A stretch of DNA of 64,000 nt from an uncultured Flavobacteriales bacterium (GCA_913020435.1 CAJVZZ010000015.1:1-64000), one strand, 5' to 3'; positions 36,642 to 45,484 are shown, counted from the first letter of the stretch. A program made the numbers and translations. Notes: generated by a model from the letters alone, not told the origin.

Positions 36642-37697
36642 ATGGGAATGAAATTGTCCGAGTTTAAGTTCGAATTACCTGAAGAACTAATTGCGCAGCA
36701 TCCAGCTAAAAATCGAGATGAGTCTCGATTGATGGTGATACACCGCAAAACAGGTGAAATTGAGCACAAACAGTTCAAAGACATATTAGATTATTTCGAA
36801 GAAGGGGACATTAAGGTAATGAATGATACCAAAGTGTTTTCTGCAAGGATGTATGGCAACAAAGAAAAAACTGGGGCCGTAATCGAAGTATTTTTATTAC
36901 GTGAATTAAACAAAGAAAGTCGTCTTTGGGATGTTTTGGTAGATCCAGCACGGAAAATTAGAATTGGAAATAAACTGTATTTCGGAGAAGATGATGAGTT
37001 AGTAGCTGAGGTTATTGACAACACAACTTCTAGAGGAAGAACATTAAGATTTCTTTACGATGGACCCTACGAAGAGTTCAAAGAAACATTGTACTCATTA
37101 GGTGAAACTCCTCTACCAAAATACATTTCTAGGCCAGTTGAGCCAGAAGATGAAGATCGTTTTCAAAATGTATTTGCAAAACATGAAGGTGCGGTAGCTG
37201 TTCCTACAGCAGGTTTGCATTACAGCAAGCAATTGCTTAAGCGTTTAGAAATTCGTGGAGTTGAATTTCCAATGATGACTTTACATACTGGATTAGGAAC
37301 ATTTCGTCCGGTTGATGTTGAGGATTTAACGAAACACAAAATGGATTCTGAGGAAATGATTATCACTCAGGCTTGTGCTGATAGAGTGAATCAAGCTAAA
37401 GCTCAAAAGAAAAGGGTTTGTGCCATTGGTACTACTGTTCTTAGAGCAATGGAAGGTTCTGTATCTACTTTAGGAGAATTGAAACCTTACGATGGATGGA
37501 GTAATAAATTTATTTTCCCTCCTTACAACTTTAAAGTTTCTACCGCATTGGTTACTAACTTCCATGAGCCAGAATCTACCTTATTAATGATGGTATGTGC
37601 CTTTGGTGGTTACGATTTAACTATGAAAGCATACAAAACTGCAATTGAAGAGAAGTACAACTTTTTGGCATACGGAGACGCTATGCTAATATTATAA
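36642..37697 (+). CDS. queA: S-adenosylmethionine:tRNA ribosyltransferase-isomerase
   Basis: QueA transfers the ribosyl part of S-adenosylmethionine to preQ1-modified tRNA to make epoxyqueuosine. The 351-residue product has the N-terminal signature [20 protein letters not shown] (residues 9-28), the [11 protein letters not shown] block, [10 protein letters not shown], and [12 protein letters not shown] with the C-terminal [12 protein letters not shown] and YGDAMLIL. Two ATG codons (36642 and 36648) start the frame, and the second gives the more typical MKLSEF start. A strong promoter is present and the gene ends at a terminator. Confidence 0.97.
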   Translation: MGMKLSEFKFELPEELIAQHPAKNRDESRLMVIHRKTGEIEHKQFKDILDYFEEGDIKVMNDTKVFSARMYGNKEKTGAVIEVFLLRELNKESRLWDVLVDPARKIRIGNKLYFGEDDELVAEVIDNTTSRGRTLRFLYDGPYEEFKETLYSLGETPLPKYISRPVEPEDEDRFQNVFAKHEGAVAVPTAGLHYSKQLLKRLEIRGVEFPMMTLHTGLGTFRPVDVEDLTKHKMDSEEMIITQACADRVNQAKAQKKRVCAIGTTVLRAMEGSVSTLGELKPYDGWSNKFIFPPYNFKVSTALVTNFHEPESTLLMMVCAFGGYDLTMKAYKTAIEEKYNFLAYGDAMLIL

Positions 37698-37725
37698 AGG
37701 CAGTATTTCGGTCATAATAAAAAAG

Positions 37726-37755
37726 AAAAGGAGATATTTATAGCTCCTTTTTTTG
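37726..37755 (+). terminator. Terminator between queA and ispD
   Basis: AAAAGGAG (37726-37733) pairs with CTCCTTTT (37744-37751), a 10-nt loop between, then a T run. The ispD ATG at 37762 starts only a few bases after it. Confidence 0.8.
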
Positions 37756-37761
37756 TTTCTA

Positions 37762-38445
37762 ATGAAAAGTAAAAAGTTCGCCATAATCGTCGCAGGTGGT
37801 TCAGGTTCTAGAATGCAATCTGAAACACCGAAGCAGTTTTTACCGCTGGGTGAAAAAACGATTATTGAACATACTATTCAGAAATTTCTAGATCACGATG
37901 CTGAGCTACAATTAGTTGTCGTAATTCCCGAAGCTCATTTAGATTTATGGAAATCTCTTTCTAAGAAGATTACGAAAAATGAGCGACTGACGCAGGCTTT
38001 TGGTGGAGCAACACGCTATCATTCAGTATCAAATGGATTAAAATGTATCGAAGCAAATGAAGGCGACTTGGTTGCCATTCACGACGCAGTTCGGCCTTTG
38101 TTTTCAAATGATTTAATCGAGCGCTGCTTTGTCGCTGCTTCGCAAGATGGCAATGCAATTCCAGCTACAGCCCTTGTCGAAACAATCAGAAAATTAGTGC
38201 CTGCCGCTAAGTCCTCGGAGTGGGTGGATAGAGGGGAATATAGGGCCATACAAACACCGCAGACTTTTCAGTACGATATACTAAAGGACGCTTATAATCA
38301 ACTATTTAGCGATACCTTTACCGATGATGCAAGCGTTGTAGAGGCAATGGGAGTAAAAGTGAATTTAGTTGAAGGAGAGCGCAACAACATAAAAATTACT
38401 ACACAAGAAGATTTAAAATTGGCAAGACTGCTCATACTATCATGA
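37762..38445 (+). CDS. ispD: 2-C-methyl-D-erythritol 4-phosphate cytidylyltransferase
   Basis: IspD activates methylerythritol phosphate with CTP in the MEP pathway, so this organism makes isoprenoids by that route. The 227 residues show the N-terminal AGGSGSRM with TPKQFLPLG, the HDAVRPLF substrate motif, ATALVETI, RAIQTPQTF and DDASVVEAMG, all standard for the family. The ATG at 37762 is preferred over an in-frame TTG at 37753 inside the terminator. The stop overlaps rlmN by 4 nt. Confidence 0.96.
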   Translation: MKSKKFAIIVAGGSGSRMQSETPKQFLPLGEKTIIEHTIQKFLDHDAELQLVVVIPEAHLDLWKSLSKKITKNERLTQAFGGATRYHSVSNGLKCIEANEGDLVAIHDAVRPLFSNDLIERCFVAASQDGNAIPATALVETIRKLVPAAKSSEWVDRGEYRAIQTPQTFQYDILKDAYNQLFSDTFTDDASVVEAMGVKVNLVEGERNNIKITTQEDLKLARLLILS

Positions 38446-39497
38446 CGGAATCAAAAACAGATATTCGCCTTTTTAACTTAGGGCAGCTACAAGCTCAATT
38501 GGGAAAGTACAATTGGCCAAAATTTAGGGCAAAGCAGGTTTACCATTGGCTTTGGAAAAAGCACGTGCGTAGTTTTGAGGAAATGAATAACCTGCCTAAG
38601 GATATAATTGAAGGACTGGAAAATAACTTTGAGATCCTTCCAATTAGAGTTAAAGATGAGCAGGTGAGTGATGACGGTACGATTAAGTCTGCCTTTGAAA
38701 CAGCCGATAAAAAAATTGTAGAAGGCGTTCTTATTCCAACCGAAAAACGAATGACTGCATGTATCTCCTCTCAGATTGGTTGCAGCTTAGCTTGTAGTTT
38801 TTGTGCTACAGGTAAATTGAAACGATTAAGAAACTTAACTGCTTCTGAGATTGTAGATCAAGTGGTAGAAATAAACAACCAAGCAACGACTAATTATCAA
38901 AAATCGCTTACCAATATTGTACTCATGGGAATGGGCGAGCCGCTCTTGAATTACAGCGAAGTAATGAAGGGAATTGATATGATTACCAGCGAAGATGGTT
39001 TGGGAATGTCTCCAAGGAGAATCACGCTTTCAACAGCTGGTATTTCTAAAATGATTCGTAAAATGGGCGATGATATGTCAAGGATAAATCTGGCATTATC
39101 ATTACATGCCGCAAACGATGAAAAGCGTAGTAAAATAATGGCCATAAACGACCAAAACAACTTGGACGAACTGGCCGAAGCTATGATTTACTATTATTCG
39201 AAAACCAAACAAATGTTGACCTTTGAGTATATCATATTCAAAGATTTTAACGACAGTTTGGACGATGCTAGAGACTTAGCGCGCTTTTGCAAACGGGTAC
39301 CCTCAAAAGTGAATATCATTGAATACAACTCAACTGATGACGAACAGTTTGCTAAGTCTCCAGAAGATCGAGTTGATGCTTTTGTGGAGTTTTTGACCAA
39401 ACAAAAAATTGTTGCCAAAGTGCGGAGAAGCCGAGGCCAGGATATTGACGCTGCTTGTGGGCAGTTGGCCAATAAGAATAAGGCGGAATTGAAGTAG
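38442..39497 (+). CDS. rlmN: Dual-specificity RNA methyltransferase RlmN
   Basis: RlmN is a radical-SAM enzyme that methylates C2 of A2503 in 23S rRNA and A37 of some tRNAs. The 351-residue protein has the radical-SAM cluster motif GCSLACSFCATG (three cysteines, residues about 112-119) and the SAM-binding MGMGEPLLNY block. The conserved methyl-transfer cysteine C339 is in AACGQL near the C-terminus; an upstream cysteine in MTACISSQIG is typical. The first codons overlap ispD by 4 nt (ATGA), so both are translated from one mRNA. Confidence 0.97.
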   Translation: MTESKTDIRLFNLGQLQAQLGKYNWPKFRAKQVYHWLWKKHVRSFEEMNNLPKDIIEGLENNFEILPIRVKDEQVSDDGTIKSAFETADKKIVEGVLIPTEKRMTACISSQIGCSLACSFCATGKLKRLRNLTASEIVDQVVEINNQATTNYQKSLTNIVLMGMGEPLLNYSEVMKGIDMITSEDGLGMSPRRITLSTAGISKMIRKMGDDMSRINLALSLHAANDEKRSKIMAINDQNNLDELAEAMIYYYSKTKQMLTFEYIIFKDFNDSLDDARDLARFCKRVPSKVNIIEYNSTDDEQFAKSPEDRVDAFVEFLTKQKIVAKVRRSRGQDIDAACGQLANKNKAELK

Positions 39498-39705
39498 AGT
39501 AAAGTGTTCTATTCCATGGAATCAAGTGCTATCACAAGATTATATATTGTGGTCTAATCAGTTGAGCAAGAGGTAAAAAAATACAGTTTGTGTTTATTAT
39601 TAATGAGCCGTAAATGCAATTATTTTACAAAGAGATTTAATCTCGCGGCAACTGGGTGTTCATTTTAATATATTTGATTTCTTCCTAATCAAAAACTAAA
39701 AGAAA
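39498..39705. other. Gap after rlmN with a 12-bp palindrome
   Basis: Nothing coding is seen in this 208-nt stretch. ATTCCATGGAAT at 39511-39522 is a perfect palindrome. CACAA and TTGTG lie 9 nt apart near 39533-39551. A TATATTTG element (39669-39676) precedes the next gene. Confidence 0.5.
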
Positions 39706-40257
39706 ATGAATTCAATTATTCGTGTTGCTATTCTTGTCGTGGTATTTTTTACTTTATCAAGCGGCGGATTTAAGAAAGCTAAAAATATTGAACTGCCTCC
39801 CCCAGGCATGTCAATTATTTATGGCAAGCTAACAGGTATGGGAAGAGCAGCATATAAGGTAGTTTGGCTTAGGGATCTAGAGACAAAAAAAGTATTTAAG
39901 TATTGTGCAAAATGTACAACTCTGAATAGCACAGAGGAGGAGGTATATGCGTTCATTGTACCTCCTTCGAAATATGAGTTGTATGCCTATGTGAGTTTGT
40001 TTGGAGGGAATTCGCAGTCACTTCATTTTTGGAGTAAGAATAAGGCAAATACAAAAGGCTTCAGTAAGAAAAAAGCAGAACCGCTTAAACGATCGGTTTT
40101 AAAAATAGAAGAGAACAAAACGTACTATTTAGGAGAATGGGATTGTGAAAAAGGTGCTCCAAGAATTGTAATGGATAAGGAAGCTACAGACTCCGATATT
40201 TCTGGGAAATTCCCAAGTCTTAAAACCGAGAATGCAATAACGCTAATGCCGGAATAG
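39706..40257 (+). CDS. Hypothetical exported protein
   Basis: The 183-residue product has a signal peptide (residues 1-21, FFTLSSGGF). The mature part contains a short carboxypeptidase-regulatory-like beta pattern (SIIYGKLTGMGRAAYKVVWL), two cysteines in YCAKCTT and one in EWDCEKG, and a polar end. I do not recognise a named family. A TATATTTG -7 element is at 39669-39676. It is followed 37 nt later by aat, whose expression may depend on its own promoter or on read-through. Confidence 0.68.
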   Translation: MNSIIRVAILVVVFFTLSSGGFKKAKNIELPPPGMSIIYGKLTGMGRAAYKVVWLRDLETKKVFKYCAKCTTLNSTEEEVYAFIVPPSKYELYAYVSLFGGNSQSLHFWSKNKANTKGFSKKKAEPLKRSVLKIEENKTYYLGEWDCEKGAPRIVMDKEATDSDISGKFPSLKTENAITLMPE

Positions 40258-40294
40258 TGAATATAACTTCACCTACGAGGAATTTTGAGCGCAC

Positions 40295-40918
40295 ATGCAA
40301 ATCTTAAATCAAAAAATCACATTTCCAGATGTAAGCCAAGCCTCAGCAGATGGCTTGTTGGCTATTGGAGGTGATTTATCTCCAGAGCGATTAATTGAAG
40401 CTTATTCAAAAGGTATATTTCCTTGGTTCAACGATGAAGACCCTATTATGTGGTGGTCACCAGATCCTAGATTTGTAATCTTTCCTGAAGAATTGAAAGT
40501 TTCTAAAAGCATGAAACAGCTGTTTAAAAAGAAACCATTTCGAGTTACACAAAATCAAAATTTTGAAGCAGTTATCCGAAATTGTTCAGCGGCAAAACGT
40601 CACGATCAAGATGGAACTTGGATTATAGAACCTATGATTGATGCCTACCTGAATTTGCACAAATTAGGCTACGCCATTTCTGTTGAGGTGTGGCAGGATG
40701 ATGAGCTTGTTGGAGGACTCTATGGTTTGGATTTAGGAAATAATGTGTTTTGCGGAGAAAGTATGTTTGCTAAAGTCAGTAATGCTAGCAAGTATGGTTT
40801 TATAGATTTTATTCATAAATCGACTTACAAGCTAATTGACTGCCAGCTGCATACCAAACATTTGGAAAGTTTAGGCGGAAAAAACATCCCTAGAGCTGAG
40901 TTTATTGGGTATTTGTAG
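40295..40918 (+). CDS. aat: Leucyl/phenylalanyl-tRNA--protein transferase
   Basis: Aat adds leucine or phenylalanine to proteins with N-terminal arginine or lysine, marking them for ClpAP degradation (N-degron pathway). The 207 residues show the family motifs LLAIGGDLSPERLIEAY and GIFPWFNDEDPIMWWSPDPR, the catalytic region SVEVWQDDELVGGLYG, then VFCGESMF and LHTKHLESLGG. Length is typical. The start ATG at 40295 has no ribosome site. Confidence 0.95.
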   Translation: MQILNQKITFPDVSQASADGLLAIGGDLSPERLIEAYSKGIFPWFNDEDPIMWWSPDPRFVIFPEELKVSKSMKQLFKKKPFRVTQNQNFEAVIRNCSAAKRHDQDGTWIIEPMIDAYLNLHKLGYAISVEVWQDDELVGGLYGLDLGNNVFCGESMFAKVSNASKYGFIDFIHKSTYKLIDCQLHTKHLESLGGKNIPRAEFIGYL

Positions 40919-41022
40919 CAGCAGTATCAGTGCGTTAGAAAAGAAAATCGAGTATAATTCCCAAAAAAACATAACCTCTTTAATAATCACAACATAACCG
41001 TTCGTCAAATTGTATTAACTAA

Positions 41023-41030
41023 TACTTTTG
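41023..41030 (+). promoter_or_regulatory. Candidate -7 element of the polyprenyl synthase gene
   Basis: TACTTTTG fits TAnnTTTG, with TTC (41001-41003) 19 nt upstream in place of TTG. The TTG start at 41047 is 16 nt downstream. Confidence 0.45.
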
Positions 41031-41046
41031 AGTAATATTTGAACGA

Positions 41047-42021
41047 TTGACGGTAGTTGAAGAAATAAAGGAACCCATTAAAGCAGAAATGCTTGTATTC
41101 GAAGATCGTTTTCGGTCTTCTATGAAGAGTACTGTTCCATTGCTCGATAAAATCACACACTATATTATCAAACGTAAAGGGAAGCAAATGCGTCCTATGT
41201 TCGTTTTTTTATCGGCTAAAGTTTTTGGTGAACTGAACGATTCATCTTACCATGCAGCTTCATTAATTGAGTTGTTGCACACCGCAACATTGGTGCATGA
41301 TGATGTAGTGGACGATGCACACAAACGAAGAGGCTTCTTTTCGCTTAATGCACTTTGGAAAAACAAGATTGCCGTTTTGGTAGGAGATTATTTATTGTCT
41401 ACAGGTTTGTTATTGGCAATAGATAACGGCGAGTTTCAAATGCTACAGATAGTATCTAAAGCAGTTAAAGAAATGAGCGAAGGCGAGTTACTCCAAATGG
41501 AAAAAGCTCGAACCTTAAATATGGATGAAGCGATTTATTACGATATCATTCGTGGAAAAACGGCAACGTTGATAGCTGCTTGTTGTGCTGCTGGAGCAGC
41601 TACGGTTACCAAAAATGAAGAAAACATTGATGCCATGCACGAATTTGGAATTAATGTCGGAATAGCTTTTCAGATAAAAGATGATTTATTCGATTACGGT
41701 TATGGTCAAGACATTGGCAAACCAGTAGGAATAGACATTAAAGAAAAGAAAACCACCTTGCCTTTAATCTATGCTTTGAATAAAACGAGCTGGTTGAAGA
41801 AACGACAAATGATCAATATTGTAAAGAATCACAATACCAATCGCAAAAAAGTAGATGAGCTTTTTGCTTTTGTGAAAGAGCAAGGCGGAATAGCTTATGC
41901 CGAAAAGGTAATGTTGGAATACACTCAAAAGGCCAAAGATATTTTATTGAAAATGCCAGAAAATGCTGCTCGAGCTAGTCTGATGCAAATGGTTGATTAT
42001 ACGATTACTCGAAAGAAATAA
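41047..42021 (+). CDS. Polyprenyl diphosphate synthase
   Basis: This 324-residue trans-prenyltransferase builds a long isoprenoid chain, most probably the side chain of a respiratory quinone. The first aspartate-rich motif is HDDVVDDA (near residue 93) and the second is KDDLFDYG (near 213). Conserved KGKQMRP and GDYLLSTG blocks are present. The chain length cannot be fixed from sequence. The start is TTG; a -7 element lies 16 nt upstream. IspD at 37762 belongs to the same overall isoprenoid route. Confidence 0.93.
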   Translation: MTVVEEIKEPIKAEMLVFEDRFRSSMKSTVPLLDKITHYIIKRKGKQMRPMFVFLSAKVFGELNDSSYHAASLIELLHTATLVHDDVVDDAHKRRGFFSLNALWKNKIAVLVGDYLLSTGLLLAIDNGEFQMLQIVSKAVKEMSEGELLQMEKARTLNMDEAIYYDIIRGKTATLIAACCAAGAATVTKNEENIDAMHEFGINVGIAFQIKDDLFDYGYGQDIGKPVGIDIKEKKTTLPLIYALNKTSWLKKRQMINIVKNHNTNRKKVDELFAFVKEQGGIAYAEKVMLEYTQKAKDILLKMPENAARASLMQMVDYTITRKK

Positions 42022-42061
42022 ATCGGTACTCTTTTCCTAACCATCAACCCTTTCCTCGTCA

Positions 42062-42080
42062 CCTTCCCCAGAAGGGAAGG
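42062..42080. repeat. Inverted repeat between convergent genes
   Basis: CCTTCCC (42062-42068) pairs with GGGAAGG (42074-42080) over CAGAA. It lies between the convergent prenyl synthase and gcdH genes. No T run follows, so terminator function is uncertain. Confidence 0.5.
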
Positions 42081-42145
42081 ATAGAGTAAATACAATATTG
42101 ATAACCCGTTTCATTCTCTTCAACTCGAGAGCAAGATTGTTATCC

Positions 42146-43324
42146 CTACTTAAAGGCAGGAATTCCAGTTACATCAGCACCAGTAATCAACAAGTGAATA
42201 TCGTGCGTTCCTTCGTAAGTAATTACCGACTCTAGGTTCGCCATGTGGCGCATACAAGGATATTCGTTGGTAATCCCCATTGCACCATGAATTTGACGAG
42301 ATTCTCTAGCGATGTTTACAGCCATTTCGACGTTGTTACGTTTAGCCATAGAAATCTGAGCAGTAGTTGCTCTTCCTTCGTTTCTTAATACCCCCAAACG
42401 ATAAGTCAGTAATTGTGCTTTCGTGATTTCGGTAATCATTTCAGCCAATTTCTTTTGAATCAATTGAAAACCACCAATCGGTTTGTCAAACTGGATACGC
42501 TCTTTAGAATATCTTAATGCAGAATCGTAACAATCTAATGCTGCTCCAATTGCGCCCCAAGCTATTCCATATCTAGCTGAATCCAAGCAACTCATTGGTG
42601 CTCCTAATCCAGATTTTCCAGGTAGCAAATTCTCTTTAGGAATTTTTACGTTGTCGAAGATTAACTCTCCCGTTGATGAAGCACGTAAAGAGTGTTTTCC
42701 GTGCATTTCTGGAGTAGAAAACCCTTCCATTCCACGTTCTACGATTAAACCGTGTATACGTCCAGATTCGTCTTTGGCCCAAACAACTGCAACTTGTGCA
42801 AATGGCGCATTTGAAATCCACATTTTGGCACCATTCAACAAATAATGATCTCCTTGGTCGGAAAAGTTTGTAATCATACCCGATGGGTTAGAGCCGTAAT
42901 CAGGCTCTGTAAGTCCAAAACAACCTAACCACTCACCTGAGGCTAGTTTTGGTAAATATTTTTGGCGTTGTTCTTCAGTTCCATATTTCCAGATAGGGTA
43001 CATAACCAATGAACTTTGCACAGAAGCAGTAGACCGAACACCAGAATCACAGCGCTCTAGTTCCTGCATCAATAATCCATAAGAGATTTGATCGAGCCCT
43101 GCACCACCGTACTCTTCTGGAATGTATGGCCCAAAAGCACCGATTGCTCCTAGTCCCGGAACAATTTGATTTGGGAATTCACCTTTTTCGTAATACTCTT
43201 CGATAATAGGAGAAACCTCTTGTTTTAACCATTCTCTAGCTGCCGAACGAATCATGATTTGTTCGTCGCTTAAAAACTCATCCATTAGATAATAATCGTG
43301 TGCTTCAAATCGATCTGTGCCCAT
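42146..43324 (-). CDS. gcdH: Glutaryl-CoA dehydrogenase
   Basis: This FAD enzyme oxidises and decarboxylates glutaryl-CoA to crotonyl-CoA in lysine and tryptophan breakdown. The 392-residue protein is an acyl-CoA dehydrogenase with the glutaryl-specific pattern around SGVRSTASVQSSL (about 93-105) and the catalytic glutamate in ITYEGTHDIH near the C-terminus. GCFGLTEPDYGSNP binds FAD. It is a single gene with its own consensus promoter, and no electron-transfer partner lies next to it. Confidence 0.93.
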   Translation of the reverse strand: MGTDRFEAHDYYLMDEFLSDEQIMIRSAAREWLKQEVSPIIEEYYEKGEFPNQIVPGLGAIGAFGPYIPEEYGGAGLDQISYGLLMQELERCDSGVRSTASVQSSLVMYPIWKYGTEEQRQKYLPKLASGEWLGCFGLTEPDYGSNPSGMITNFSDQGDHYLLNGAKMWISNAPFAQVAVVWAKDESGRIHGLIVERGMEGFSTPEMHGKHSLRASSTGELIFDNVKIPKENLLPGKSGLGAPMSCLDSARYGIAWGAIGAALDCYDSALRYSKERIQFDKPIGGFQLIQKKLAEMITEITKAQLLTYRLGVLRNEGRATTAQISMAKRNNVEMAVNIARESRQIHGAMGITNEYPCMRHMANLESVITYEGTHDIHLLITGADVTGIPAFK

Positions 43325-43347
43325 CTTTTCCTTTTTAATTAAGATTA

Positions 43348-43379
43348 CAAAAGTACTATATTGCTAATTATTAACTCAA
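43348..43379 (-). promoter_or_regulatory. Consensus promoter of gcdH
   Basis: On the minus strand TTG (43377-43379), a 21-nt spacer and TACTTTTG (43348-43355) are present. The ATG at 43324 is 23 nt downstream. The gap to the divergent cytochrome gene at 43384 is only 59 nt. Confidence 0.6.
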
Positions 43380-43383
43380 AAAT

Positions 43384-43755
43384 ATGCTTAAAACTAAATT
43401 TGCAATTGTTCTTGTACTTTTTGCATTGATTGTTGTACAATCTTGTAAAAAAGAGGTGTTTGACGTCTCAGAACCAGAAGAAATCGTTGTACCGGTGGAT
43501 GAGTGTCTAGACGTTTTTTACCAGAACGGTGCAAAATCGATTGTTGAGGCGAAATGTGTTACTTGTCATATCGCAGGAGGATCAGGTCCTGGCGATTATA
43601 CTAAAACCGATGTTTTGATTGCTAATCTTGCTAAAATAAAGCAAAGAGCAGTCGTTGATAAGACCATGCCCTCAGCCTTTGCACCACAATTAATTGATGC
43701 CGAAATTGAAACGCTAAGAAATTGGATCGATTGTGGTGGACAATTTGGGCCTTAG
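43384..43755 (+). CDS. c-type cytochrome lipoprotein, first domain of a shortened gene
   Basis: The 123-residue product has a lipoprotein signal (LIVVQSC, Cys about 21) and one class I-like heme-c domain. Heme is attached at CVTCH (C58, C61, H62), and the likely axial ligand is M95 in KTMP. The sequence ends DCGGQFGP and then TAG at 43753. The same frame continues past the TAG as AGDITHPAPRH, followed by broken sequence of a second heme domain, so this may be the remaining half of a longer di-heme protein. It is the first gene of a run with YceI and DUF5777 genes and lies divergent to gcdH. Confidence 0.8.
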   Translation: MLKTKFAIVLVLFALIVVQSCKKEVFDVSEPEEIVVPVDECLDVFYQNGAKSIVEAKCVTCHIAGGSGPGDYTKTDVLIANLAKIKQRAVVDKTMPSAFAPQLIDAEIETLRNWIDCGGQFGP

Positions 43756-44013
43756 GCTGGAGATATAACACATCCAGCGCCAAGACATTAAGTCTATTAT
43801 TACTGCAAAGTGCGTAGCGTGTCAAATATCGGGTGGAACGGGGCCGACTGATCTTTCTACAACGGAAGAGGTTAAAAAGAGAGTAAACAATGGTAGATTA
43901 AAAGTGGTGGTTATTGATCAAAAAATCAATGCCTAAGACTGGATCAAATCTGGTAACGCTAAGAACTAGATAAAATTTTAAAACGGCTTAACGACGGAGC
44001 AAATTTCGAATAA
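43756..44013 (+). pseudogene. Decayed second cytochrome c domain
   Basis: Three frames together spell one heme-c domain. Frame A reads DIKSIITAKCVACQ, GGTGPTDLSTTEEVKKRV and NNGRLK. Frame B reads MPKTGSNLVTLRT. Frame C reads DKILKRLNDGANFE and ends with TAA at 44011-44013. The heme motif is CVACQ in place of CVACH, so the axial histidine is lost as well. The stop is 2 nt before the YceI start, so the domain probably once ended the cytochrome gene whose TAG is at 43753-43755. Confidence 0.75.
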
Positions 44014-44015
44014 TT

Positions 44016-44564
44016 ATGAAAAAGATTTATACTGTATTAGCAGCGATTTTATTAGGAATAGGAGCGCTACCCGCACAAGATATTTTTATGGTGGATTCAA
44101 GTTATGTTCACTTTTTCTCAGAAGCAACGTTAGAAAATATTGAAGCTGAGAACAATAAGGCAAAAGGATTAATAAATAGAGCAAATAGTAAAGTAGCTTT
44201 TCTAATTCCGATAAAAAGCTTTGAATTCGATAAAGAGCTTATGAAAGAGCACTTCAATGAGAATTACATGGAATCCGAAAAGTTCAAAGCTGCAACATTT
44301 AAAGGTCAGATTAATGAGAAAATTAACTGGAAAAAAGAAGGATCTTATATTGTAACAGTCACAGGAATTTTGAACGTACACGGTGTTAAAAAAAGCAGAA
44401 CGATTAAAGGTAAGCTGATGGTAAAGGAGAGTAGAATTCGAGTTCAAACAAAATTCGAATTGAAATTAGTTGATCATGACATTGAAATCCCAACAGTTGT
44501 TTTTCAAAAAATTGCTGAGGTAATAGACGTAACAGTTGATTTGCAGTTTTCACTTAAAAAATAA
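44016..44564 (+). CDS. YceI family exported protein
   Basis: The 182-residue product has a signal peptide (residues 1-20, GIGALPAQ) and a YceI lipocalin-like domain: VDSSYVHFFSEATLENIEAE, the KVAFLIPIKSFEFDKELM strand block, KAATFKGQI and LNVHGVKKSRTIKG. YceI proteins bind polyprenyl lipids in a beta-barrel pocket; their cellular role is poorly understood. The start is 2 nt after the end of the decayed cytochrome domain and 9 nt separate it from the DUF5777 gene, so the three form one operon-like unit. Confidence 0.92.
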   Translation: MKKIYTVLAAILLGIGALPAQDIFMVDSSYVHFFSEATLENIEAENNKAKGLINRANSKVAFLIPIKSFEFDKELMKEHFNENYMESEKFKAATFKGQINEKINWKKEGSYIVTVTGILNVHGVKKSRTIKGKLMVKESRIRVQTKFELKLVDHDIEIPTVVFQKIAEVIDVTVDLQFSLKK

Positions 44565-44572
44565 AGGTCATA

Positions 44573-45484
44573 ATGAAACACTCACTTATAGTTCTTGCCT
44601 TATTAGTTGTAGCGTTTAACCTTACCGCACAAGACGATTTATTGGATATGTTGGAAGCTGAAGAGTCGACAAAAAATTACAAAGTTGGCCCAACATGGAA
44701 AACCATGAAGCTGGTAAACTTACATTCAACCTCAATGGTTAAGAAGAATGGATTGGACTTTAGAGTTACGCATCGCTTTGGTAGTATTGGAGAAAAGAGT
44801 GGAGGTGGGGTGCATAATCTTTACGGATTGGATATTTCTGACGATATCCGAATTTCATTTGATTATGGAATTACAGAGAACTTACAAGTTGGAATTGGGC
44901 GAAGTAAATACTCGGAATTGATTGATGCTTCAATAAAATATAAGGTGCTAGCTCAAAAAGAGCGCAAAGCCCCTTTAACATTAGTAGTGCTAGGGAATAT
45001 CGCAACAACTCCTCAACAGGCGGTTGATGCGCGTTACGATGACTGGCTCAATACCTTGTCCTATTTCTCTCAAGTAATTATTGCGCGAAAATTTGGAGAC
45101 CGCTTTTCTTTTGAGTTTGCACCTAGTTTGCTCTACAGAAATTTGGTTTTAAAAACTACAGACGCTGATGGTGTTAACGCGGAAGATGAAAATGTAAATA
45201 TTTCTCTTGGATTTGGAGGTCGGTTTATGATCACAAAGCGCGTTGGAATTATTATGGATTACATGTATACGTTTTCTGAGTATCGATCTAATTATAGACC
45301 GATTAACTATTACGATCCATTTGGTATTGGTGTAGAAATTGAAACGGGTGGTCACGTGTTTCACATCACTATGACAAATGCCGCAGGAATTGTAGAGAAT
45401 AATTACATTCCAAATACCATTGCAAACTGGGGAGATGGAGGCATAAAATTAGGCTTTAATATTTCTAGAGTTTTTCAGTTTTAG
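44573..45484 (+). CDS. DUF5777 family beta-barrel outer-membrane protein
   Basis: The 303-residue protein has a signal peptide (residues 1-19, AFNLTAQ) and a mature region rich in alternating strands with aromatic ends. Examples are LDFRVTHRFGSIGEKSGGG and DDIRISFDYGITENLQVGIG, ending in the terminal strand GFNISRVFQF with a C-terminal phenylalanine. This fits the DUF5777 family of predicted outer-membrane barrels that is found beside YceI and cytochrome genes in Bacteroidota. No biochemical role is known to me. It lies 9 nt after the YceI gene. Confidence 0.88.
   Translation: MKHSLIVLALLVVAFNLTAQDDLLDMLEAEESTKNYKVGPTWKTMKLVNLHSTSMVKKNGLDFRVTHRFGSIGEKSGGGVHNLYGLDISDDIRISFDYGITENLQVGIGRSKYSELIDASIKYKVLAQKERKAPLTLVVLGNIATTPQQAVDARYDDWLNTLSYFSQVIIARKFGDRFSFEFAPSLLYRNLVLKTTDADGVNAEDENVNISLGFGGRFMITKRVGIIMDYMYTFSEYRSNYRPINYYDPFGIGVEIETGGHVFHITMTNAAGIVENNYIPNTIANWGDGGIKLGFNISRVFQF

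Noticed and set aside
39533-39551. CACAA-N9-TTGTG as an NrdR-type operator
   Set aside because: The length is wrong for an NrdR box and it lies far from the reductase genes.
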